A DNA stretch of 64,000 nucleotides from Epiperipatus broadwayi. Lineage: Eukaryota > Onychophora > Udeonychophora > Euonychophora > Peripatidae. The notes under the pieces were generated by a model, which was not told where the DNA came from, did no database searches, and saw only the letters and a list, made by a program, of their open reading frames with translations. The stretch covers positions 1-64,000 of the forward strand of contig JAQFVV010013351.1 in the NCBI GenBank assembly GCA_028023455.1, in the 5' to 3' direction. Position numbers and translations under genes: made by a program. This document shows positions 55,685 to 64,000 of the stretch, piece by piece (within the stretch, counting starts at the first letter, position 1; every line of letters starts with the position of its first letter).

Positions 55685-55770
55685 TGTATTGATATTAAAA
55701 GTTTTTAACACGGATGAACCCGCAAAATATGTATTTTATATATTTAACCCGTGCAAATCTTCGTTTTAAC

Positions 55771-55791
55771 ATATATATATATATATATATA
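55771..55791. repeat. (TA)n microsatellite beyond P4
   Basis: About ten TA units after the P4 spacer. Confidence 0.95.
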
Positions 55792-55794
55792 AAA

Positions 55795-56769
55795 GTAACA
55801 AAAGACAAAACAAAATATAATAAAGCCAAAGTAAAATTCATATGTGACTATATCCGTAGATCTAGGTATAAGCATAAATGATTGTATTGTGTTTTCTTAC
55901 AGGTTTATAATGAAGTAATGATTAAATGGCATAATTTCCATTAGCTGTTATAAAATAGAGGGAATGCAATTTTCATACAGTTCAATAACCTTCTGACACA
56001 CGATTGCTACTTTATGGTATAAAGTATGTCAAAAGAAATAACTTAATTCTGTGCTAGGTTAAATGAAAGGCAGAAGATTATCTGATGATGAAAAAATGAG
56101 GCATGCCCATCTTGGTGTGGCCATACCTAGGAAATTCATGAATTATTAAATCATATAAAGAAGGAAAGGGTAACTGCTTATATAACTGATACACGTATGT
56201 ATTACTATAAAACAGAAATAAATCCTCTGCAGATAATAATATTAGAAACAGTGGAGGTTAGCCAAATGTTAACAATATATGCACAAGAAAGATATGTCTG
56301 CCTTAAGGTGACCATGTCTGGAAAACACTCAAATAATTTATTCCCATGAAGCAGGTAGAATCATCTACTTATATAATGAATACACAAATTTATTACATTA
56401 AAAAAAACTAGTAATGTAATTTAAATAATAAATGAATGGTAATGAATCATTAATGATCCTGAAATTACAATTATAGTGGTTTCAAGTGTGAGTAGTCACT
56501 GTATAATATTGCACAAGTATTCACATATTACTTCACCTGGTGTGTTGATGCCTCTTTGGCTCAAACAATGAGAATAAATAATAAAATATTCTACTAACCA
56601 CTGCTAAATTGAAATACACCCCAAGGATTGAAATACACCCCAAGGATTGTATTCATACATAAGATATACACATATACAGAGTAGCTGGAGTAGTCTGATA
56701 TTTATGCATATAACTATAATTAAATCTATATTTAAACGATTGACATTAAATGGTCTCTTCCAGCATAAC

Positions 56770-56770
<1 letters not shown>
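55795..56770. other. AT-rich; weak direct repeat
   Basis: No gene recognised. Two diverged ~110-bp segments (about 56,100-56,220 and 56,290-56,405) share the order GCCATACC…GAAA…TTATATAA…GATACAC / GACCATGTC…GAAA…TTATATAA…GAATACAC. A 20-bp block (GAAATACACCCCAAGGATTG) is duplicated in tandem near 56,610-56,648. Confidence 0.4.

Positions 56771-56774
<4 letters not shown>

Positions 56775-56816
<42 letters not shown>
56775..56816. repeat. (TA)n microsatellite
   Basis: About 21 TA units. Confidence 0.97.
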
Positions 56817-56819
<3 letters not shown>

Positions 56820-56898
56820 CACAGATTATAAACATATTTTAATAATTAATAATTAATAATTTCGTCATATTTATTTTCTGTTACAAATAATATCTATA

Positions 56899-59153
56899 TA
56901 TTGTAACGATCCAGAGAATAGCACTTAACGTAAACTGCACTACAGGGCGCCATCTAGGCATTTGAACCTAGAAAAATTTATAAAGTAGGCAGATACGTAA
57001 GTCAAAAAAAAAATAAAAAATTTTTTTTTCCTTTTTTAAATATTTTGGTTCCGGTCGTTAGCCCATGTCACTAGCTCAGTGGAATAGCAGAGATTAAATA
57101 ATATAATATCTTATCTAATTAGATGTCAACATTAAAAAATAAATAAAATAAGCCACTGCCAGTAATTAATCCTACAAACATTTATTTATGCACATATATA
57201 TAAGATTTAAAATTATTTTAGTATTAGTTTTACATTTTAACATTTAACATTATTTTTAACTTTGATTCTTGACTTTAATTTACATTTAATTACTATCATA
57301 TTCTAATTTTACATTTTAATTAAGTTCGCACAGATGGGATTATAAAAGCTTGTTTTAATATGTTGCTATAGATCGGTTACATAGATTACACGGTTAAAAA
57401 CATTTCACAGTAAACATAAACGATCAAAATATAAAATCATTGATACTGGCAATTGCAGAGGGAAATTTATAAGTAACCCAGTAGTATTCACCATAAGATA
57501 CTTGCATTGTCACCAATGACTTAAAAGACCTCCGAATAAATACATTTTAGATACTCACCGTAAGGTATCATTATTTATCGAATGTCTATATATTTTGATC
57601 AAATATGAAAACGCAAATATAGTTAACCGATAAACAATCCATGCAAGCGTCTATAAACAACTTAAATTTAATGCATTTTTATTTAGGGTCGAGCATCAAT
57701 AGACCACATAAATTTGCTTTTGAAAATAAACATTCTATCCCTATTTAACCTTAGGCTAAAATTCGTAGTCAAACTGGCATCAATTCATCTGATATATCGA
57801 TGTATTCAATGTAATAAAATACAGCAGCACAAAAGGTTAAGAGAAGAAATTGCCTCTTATGAGATAGGAATATTACATCTATCTGCAAAGAAGAGCAATA
57901 AAACAAAAAACTCCATAGAAAGGAACTGTGGTATCCGACTTATCATTTCTTCCATAGGCAAACGGAAGTGTGCGGCGTATGAAGCGATTCTGCCCGTAGC
58001 GAATCAATATTACATCTACTAATCACACCAATATATCCAATCCATTGACCCAATTTAACCACGGAACAAATAACCTAAGATTACCCTCCCCTAATATAAC
58101 TTTACAAATCTATACAGCCATTCACACCCGACTTAAGTTTAACATTGATATATTTCAATTTATCGGAAAACAGAAATCATAATAAAACTTAAAGAACAAA
58201 AAAGTAAATAAATAAATGGAAATGATTTTAAATAAATAAGAAAAAAATACATCAAATAATGCTATTAATAAAGAATTTAGTTTGGTCAGATAGGATTCTA
58301 TTTGTAACAATTAACTACTAGGAAAGTTTAAAATTTAACGTTCTTCATGTTTTCAAATTAATATTGTTCGTTATATCTTAGAAAGTTCTTACGGTTTTAG
58401 AAATGTCCAACTTTATCCGTTGCTTGCCATGAACGTAAATTCCCACACTGTCCTAAATTTCACCATTGTTTATTTATCCATTGGGGGTTGGTCCTCAATG
58501 TAGGAAAAGCGATAGTTCATTTTCTCCCTTCTTATAACAGCTGAAAGAATTGACCGTGCATCTGTCAATCTCTCTCCCACACCTCCGCACTACTACATAT
58601 ATGTCACATCGTAATAATCAATATTCAAGTCACTGATTAATAATTTCCAAATTTTCCTTTTTATATTAATGTGAAGGATTGAATTTACATTACGTCACCG
58701 ATGCGATGGTCCTTTCGCTGCGGTCCGATTCCATAGGGATTTCTTCTTATTTGCTAACAGTTTCTATTGTTTTCTTATCTGACCGGTGTTTTTACATTTA
58801 AATGCCGAAGGCTGGTTTACATTTAACTAATTAACAATCATTTCCATTTCTGATTAATTAACCTGTTTTCCAAATCAAAAATATATTTAAAGATAAATTT
58901 AAAGATATAATTTCATCTCCAAATCTTTTTAAAATTTAGTTTTAAAATACTTTTTCTTTAATAAAGTTTTATTTTAATAATTTTTCATTATCTGTGCGAT
59001 TTAATTAATATATAAGAGTTTAAGATGATATTTAATTTCAATTTTTAATTCTTAAAGAAAATTTTTAAATGCAAACTTTTTAATTTACTTTCATGTTTAA
59101 TAAATTTAAAAAAAAAAAAAAAACAATGTAACGAACGTCTGTGCTCATTACAT
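56899..59153 (+). mobile_element. 2.2-kb repeat, copy 1 (TGTAACGA … TTACA ends)
   Basis: The copy begins TGTAACGATCCAGAG and ends GTCTGTGCTCATTACA. It is nearly identical over its length to 59,892-62,115, apart from small indels near 58,440-58,620. TG…CA ends and matching 8-bp terminal inverted bases (TGTAACGA/TCGTTACA in copy 2) are LTR-like. However, there is no primer-binding site, polypurine tract or gag/pol between or beside the copies. The open frame at 57,714-58,022 lacks a Met start, and its three obvious differences from copy 2 all change the amino acid, so it is not treated as a gene. It also has a tRNA A-box-like TAGCTCAGTGG near 57,072. Confidence 0.8.
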
Positions 59154-59891
59154 ATCAGTAAAGTTACTTAAAAAAAAATGATCAAAAAAAAAAATATTTT
59201 ACTTAGGGTTAGTAATTACGGTACACGATTAACAAAATTTACAAAACATTTGGTTAGTATAAAGACTATATACAAAAAGAAAAGGAAAATGTTGACTATC
59301 GCCTACCCAAGGACCATTTACGTTTACACCCCTCCCCACAAGAGTTCTATTTTATTTTATACATTTTATTTTTACACACGGCATGACAAGCAAGTTATTT
59401 TATAAATTATTTATTTAAAGAAGGTTGCATTGAGATAAATATGTTTTAAGAAATAATGGGTTTAAACGTGTATATTTGCAGAACAATTATAAATACCACC
59501 AACTTATTTATGACTGATTGAAATGCATAAATAGGGTTACACTTAAGTAATTCCCAAAGGTACTCATCGTAAGGCACCACATTTCGATCATAAACTTACG
59601 TGGCTGTGCGCGCCTATACACGTTAAAGCATAATATATATCAACAAAAAAAAAAAAACATATTTATTGCAACCTTTTGACTTTTTTTTTTTTTTTTTTAA
59701 CAAAAATTAGTTTTAAAATTTTTTATACCTTTCCATTGGTTTTTAATATATGTGCTATTTCTTTCTGGCAGTGCTTTTATCAGATTTAAAGTATACGACT
59801 TTATGTAAACAGATAAAAATATTTCATGTTGACAAAATTTGCTCAGGGTATTTGTGGTTTATTAAAGATCGGCCCAAGTTGGTTCGCCATT
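59154..59891. other. Spacer between the two 2.2-kb repeats
   Basis: 738 bp. Part of it (about 59,550-59,640: GGTACTCATCGTAAGGCACC … GCGCGCCTATACACG) is a diverged relative of an internal segment of the repeats (GATACTCACCGTAAGGTATC … AAGCGTCTATAAACA), so an older copy is embedded here. No gag, pol or transposase was seen; homopolymer A and T runs near 59,645 and 59,682. Confidence 0.5.
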
Positions 59892-62115
59892 GTAACGATC
59901 CGGAGAATAGCACTTAACGTAAACTGCACTACAGGGCGCCATCTAGGCATTTGAACCTAGAAAAATTTATAAAGTAGGCAGATACGTAAGTCAAAAAAAA
60001 AATAAAATTTTTTTTTTTCCTTTTTTAAATATTTTGGTTCCGGTCATTAGACCATGTCACTAGCTCAGTGGAATAGCAGAGATTAAATAATATAATATCT
60101 TATCTAATTAGATGTCAACATTAAAAAATAAATAAAATAAGTTACTGCCAGTAATTAATCCTACAAACATTGATTTATGCACATATATATAAGATTTAAA
60201 ATTATTTTAGTATTAGTTTTACATTTTAACATTTAACATTATTTTTAACTTTGATTCTTGACTTTAATTTACATTTAATTACTATTATATTCTAATTTTA
60301 CATTTTAATTAAGTTCGCACAGATGGGATTATAAAAGCTTGTTTTAATATGTTGCTATAGATCGGTTACATAGATTACACAGTTAAAAACATTTCACAGT
60401 AAACATAAACGATCAAAATATAAAATCATTGATACTGGCAATTGCAGAGGGAAATTTATAAGTAACCCAGTAGTATTCACCATAAGATACTTGCATTGTC
60501 ACCAATGACCTAAAAGACCTCCGAATAAATACATTTTAGATACTCACCGTAAGGTATCATTATTTATCGAATGTCTATATATTTTGATCAAATATGAAAA
60601 TGCAAATATAGTTAACCGATAAACAATCCATGCAAGCGTCTATAAACAACTTAAATTTAATGCATTTTTATTTAGGGTCGAGCATCAATAGACCACATAA
60701 ATTTGCTTTTGAAAATAAACATTCTATCCCTATTTAACCTTAGGCTAAAATTCGTAGTCAAACTGGCATCAATTCATCTGATATATCGATGTATTCAATG
60801 TAATAAAATACGGCAGCACAAAAGGTTAAGAGAAGAACTTGCCTCTTATGAGATAGGAATATTACATCTATCTGCAAAGAAGAGCAATAAAACAAAAAAC
60901 TCCATAGAAAGGAACTGTGGTATCCGACTTATCATTCCTTCCATAGGCAAACGGAAGTGTGCGGCGTATGAAGCGATTCTGCCCGTAGCGAATCAATATT
61001 ACATCTACTAATCACACCAATATATCCAATCCATTGACCCAATTTAACCACGGAACAAATAACCTAAGATTACCCTCCCCTAATATACAGCCATTCACGC
61101 CCGACTTAAGTTTAACATTGATATATTTTAATTTATCGGAAAACAGAAATCATAATAAAACTTAAAGAACAAAAAAGTAAATAAATAAATGGAAATGATT
61201 TTAAATAAATAAGAAAAAAAATACATCAAATAACGCTATTAATAAAGAATTTAGTTTGGTCAGATAGGATTCTATTTGTAACAATTAACTACTAGGAAAG
61301 TTTAAAATTTAACGTTCTTCGTGTTTTCAAATTAATATTGTTCGTTATATCTTAGAAAGTTCTTACGGTTTTAGAAATGTCCAACTTTATCCGTTGCTTG
61401 CCATGAACGTAAATTCCCACACCGTCCTAAAATTGGTATTCATTTAGCCATTGTTTTATTTATTCATTCGGAGGTTTTTTAATTTAGTTGGTCCTCAATG
61501 TAGGAAACGATAGTTCATTTCTCCCTTCTTTAACAGCTGAAAGAATTGACTGTGCGTCTGTCAACCCCTCCAACTCCGTACTACTACATATAGTCACATC
61601 GTAATAATCAATTTCCAGTCACTGATTAATAATTTCCAAATTTTCCTTTTATATTAATGTGAAGGATTGAATTTACATTACGTCACCGATGCAATGGTCC
61701 TTTCGCTGCGGTCCGATTCCATAGGGATTTCTTCTTATTTGCTAACAGTTTTTATTGTTTTCTTATCTGACCGAAGGCTGGTTTACATTTAACTAATTAA
61801 CAATCATTTCCATTTCTGATTAATTAACCTGTTTTCCAAATCAAAAATATATTTAAAGATAAATTTAAAGATATAATTTCATCTCCAAATCTTTTTAAAA
61901 TTTAGTTTTAAAATACTTTTTCTTTAATAAAGTTTTATTTTAATAATTTTTCATTATCTGTGCGATTTAATTAATATATAAGAGTTTAAGATGATATTTA
62001 ATTTCAATTTTTAATTCTTAAAGAAAATTTTTAAATGCGAATTTTTTAATTTACTTTCATGTTTAATAAATTAAAAAAAAAAAACAATGTAACGAACGTC
62101 TGTGCTCGTTACAAT
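59892..62115 (+). mobile_element. 2.2-kb repeat, copy 2
   Basis: Same content and orientation as copy 1, from TGTAACGATCCGGAG to the hairpin end GTAACGA…TCGTTACA. It differs by scattered substitutions and by indels around 61,430-61,600. The fully preserved terminal hairpin (7-bp stem, 10-nt loop) is also found at 6,324-6,347. It is followed by TA repeats. Confidence 0.8.
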
Positions 62116-62137
62116 ATATATATATATATATTATCTG

Positions 62138-62141
<4 letters not shown>

Positions 62142-62191
<50 letters not shown>
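62142..62191. repeat. (TA)n microsatellite
   Basis: About 25 TA units; a shorter run is at 62,114-62,130. Confidence 0.97.
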
Positions 62192-62194
<3 letters not shown>

Positions 62195-63050
62195 TCCTTA
62201 CCAAATTAAAAGTTACTGTTTGAAAACTCTCTGGCTAAACTCTAACTACCACACTTCACACCACAATCGAATTATCAAAACAATATTTATTAAAGCAATA
62301 GTTTATCTAGCTCAAATCGAATTTCTAAAAATATTATATCAAATAAAATTAACATTTAAAATACTATATCTTATTTAAATAATAAACTAAGAAAGTTAAA
62401 ACACATAAATTAAATACTAAGGTTCAAATCGAATTCCCAGTTCATTTATTATTATAACAATTTAAACTACTAAAATATGGTTCGATTAAAATACAGACAA
62501 AAATTATGAAACTTTGCACGACACATTTAGCAAGATACATTGTTGTTTTAAGATTGAGTATATACCACGAAAGATACCCTCCCAGACAATATTACCCTAC
62601 TTAATTCATAAAAAACCTACCTTGTAATATTCTCACGGATCCAACACACAAAATAAATTCTAATGAAATAATTTACAAAATTTATTATGAAATAATAAGG
62701 CAATTATTATCCTTTCATAAAATAACGTTTAAATTTAACAGTAACTCAAAAAATCATATCCATCATCACTTTATCTAACTCTTATAATTTTGTAGCATCT
62801 CAGGTTTCTCTCATAATAATAATGATAAAGAAATTAATACAATGTAGCTAAATATAATGAGGGATTTTAAATACATTTAACTGCTCTAGCAAAACAACGA
62901 CGCACAACTCTAAAAAATAATACATTTACTTAACTACTGCTCCTCAAAAAATATAAATGAGATTATAAATTCTTATAAAAAACATCATATAGAATATTTT
63001 TAATAAGGTCTAAAATACTTTATATCACATTATGCTATAAAACCTTTTAT
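62195..63050. other. AT-rich, possibly 5' region of the LINE that follows
   Basis: No motif was recognised. The sequence could include the LINE 5' untranslated region, but its start is not visible. Confidence 0.35.
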
Positions 63051-63159
63051 TCTTATGTGGCATTAACAGAAACATCATACTCTTCGTATCAATGTAATAT
63101 TAGATTATTTTTAAAAAATTGGTGTTATATAGCGTTCATAATAATAATAATAATAATAA

Positions 63160-63992
63160 TAAACAAAAATAAATCGTATGCTAGCGTTATCAAAACTATT
63201 AATAATTCAAATAATAAATTAGTGTTAAATGAATATCAAAACACGTTTTCGAACGTCTACGTTAAATTACATACAGGAATTAGACTTAAATACAATAGAA
63301 AATTCTCCACCGCCACTTACCGAATATACACAGGAAATGTTAAATAAGATTTCTAAAAATTTTAATAACACCATTCCTCGAAATCTTTTTAATTCATTCA
63401 AACGTTTTTTTTCTCAAAGATCAATCATAATAGCTGCAACGGATTTGAATTGTTCACTCTATAGATTTCCTCGTCAAGCACTATATGATGCATAACCTCA
63501 CATAATTTATGGGAAACAATTTCTAAAATAGCAGATCTCACTAATCCGAGATATATAGCAATTGAATTTTTTGAAACAAGTCAAAAACAGAGTTTTCAAA
63601 CACTTATCAAAACAATACATAATTACGTTCTAGTAATAGTAGACGAAAATAAACAAAATATTATTAGCGGTATACTCAAAAACACATATTTTAACTACAA
63701 AATAGAAGATTTTCAAAATATGATGCAACCTTTTGGAAAAGTATTAAGCCTACAAGGAATATATTATAAAGACACACCCATACCTATACCATCAAATAAT
63801 TACGAATTCAAAATAAAGTTGCACTCAAATATTGATCCAAATAATATCCCAACGCAAATATTAGATCAAGAAGCAATGCTATGTTTATATATAAGAGGAT
63901 TAAAACCTAAGTGTTACGCTTGCGGATTAAGAGGTCATCTAGCAATTCAATGCAAGGAGTTTTCTACACTTAAAAAAAAAACAGGTCAATGA
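63160..63992 (+). pseudogene. LINE ORF1 with CCHC knuckle, frame broken, runs to the window edge
   Basis: A first frame contains KSYASVIKTINNS. A second (63,229-63,495) contains NFNNTIPRNLFNSFKRFF and ends in a stop. The third, from about 63,500, gives ETISKIADLTNPRYIAIEFF, then NMMQPFGKVLSLQGIYY, IPIPSNNYEFKIKLHSNI and a zinc knuckle, PKCYACGLRGHLAIQCKEF (63,908-63,958). Order and spacing match the minus-strand ORF1 at 15.5-17.6 kb (QFGSIQWF … PQCYGCGTTGYLIRAC), so both are one clade. The frames could be joined by two shifts, suggesting a fairly young but broken copy, or sequencing indels. A stop follows KKKTGQ at about 63,990. ORF2 would lie beyond the window. Confidence 0.75.
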
Positions 63993-64000
63993 ATCAAACA

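Larger units (their letters stand above)
53750..55740 (+). mobile_element. Penelope-like element P4 (right arm of pair 4)
   Basis: The best-preserved copy: 5'-truncated, coding frame unbroken, and complete at the 3' end (ACACGGATGAACCCGC … GTATTTTATATAT). It is followed by a ~30-bp spacer (AACCCGTGCAAATCTTCG) and (TA)n at 55,771-55,791. The 3' untranslated part contains a conserved hairpin with a hammerhead-like core (55,649-55,684). Confidence 0.95.

Noticed and set aside
57060-57100. tRNA gene near TAGCTCAGTGG
   Set aside because: The A-box-like block has no anticodon arm or B box at the right distance.
57714-58022. Conserved 102-codon frame in both 2.2-kb repeats (also 60,703-61,011)
   Set aside because: No Met start; the obvious differences between copies all change the amino acid; composition is ordinary AT-rich DNA.

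Overview
The window is AT-rich animal DNA with no bacterial-style gene packing. It has long (TA)n microsatellites, Penelope-like retroelements with GIY-YIG endonucleases, non-LTR retrotransposons of L1/Tx1-like and RTE type, a Merlin/ISXO2-type transposase remnant, ~400-440 bp tandem repeats, and a few isolated exon-like segments with spliceosomal borders. A cephalopod or other mollusc, a cnidarian such as Hydra, or a flatworm would all fit; the sequence alone does not decide.

Layout. 1-1,457: palindrome plus tandem repeat. 1,466-6,347: possible element whose ends resemble those of the 57-62 kb repeats; a membrane/secretory first exon (minus strand, 4,721-4,922) lies inside it. 7,090-8,880: fold-back repeat, followed by a dead Merlin transposase (8,890-9,400), a 441-bp tandem repeat and a MITE. 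10.8-15.4 kb: empty or degenerate. 15.5-17.6 kb: decayed LINE ORF1 (minus). 18,571-19,128: 11-nt microexon and terminal exon. 20,728-22,445: nearly open LINE ORF2 (minus). 22.7-24.2 kb: fold-back family and microsatellites. 25.9-26.4 kb: candidate juxtamembrane/tail exons. 27.4-30.0 kb: dead RTE LINE split by a fold-back repeat. 32,862-36,747: Penelope-like head-to-head pair 1. 36,748-37,880: a second Penelope lineage, also head-to-head. 37.9-39.3 kb: possible LTR. 40.8-41.8 kb: third Penelope pair and a tail fragment. 43,256-43,426: perfect 79-bp inverted repeat. 43.9-46.35 kb: ~428-bp satellite ending just before an immunoglobulin-domain exon (46,474-46,764). 47.2-48.7 kb: LINE with a twin-priming inversion. 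48.75-49.85 kb and 50.93-51.75 kb: more inverted/tandem repeats. 51,763-55,740: Penelope head-to-head palindrome with ~2-kb arms, one arm holding an uninterrupted ~600-residue RT/GIY-YIG ORF. 56.9-62.1 kb: two ~2.2-kb near-identical repeats. 63.1 kb to the end: start of another LINE ORF1.

The dominant theme is inversion. All four substantial Penelope insertions are head-to-head pairs with 3' ends pointing outward into TA-rich DNA, and each junction differs (9-nt filler, 2-nt GC overlap, 5-nt microhomology, near-blunt). Diagnostic substitutions are shared within a pair but differ between pairs, so each pair seems to come from one template. Three satellite loci (start, 44-46 kb, 51 kb) share sequence blocks, a ~400-430 bp period and an inverted leading unit. 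The host-gene content is thin: a few exon-like pieces, best supported by the phase 1-1 immunoglobulin exon.
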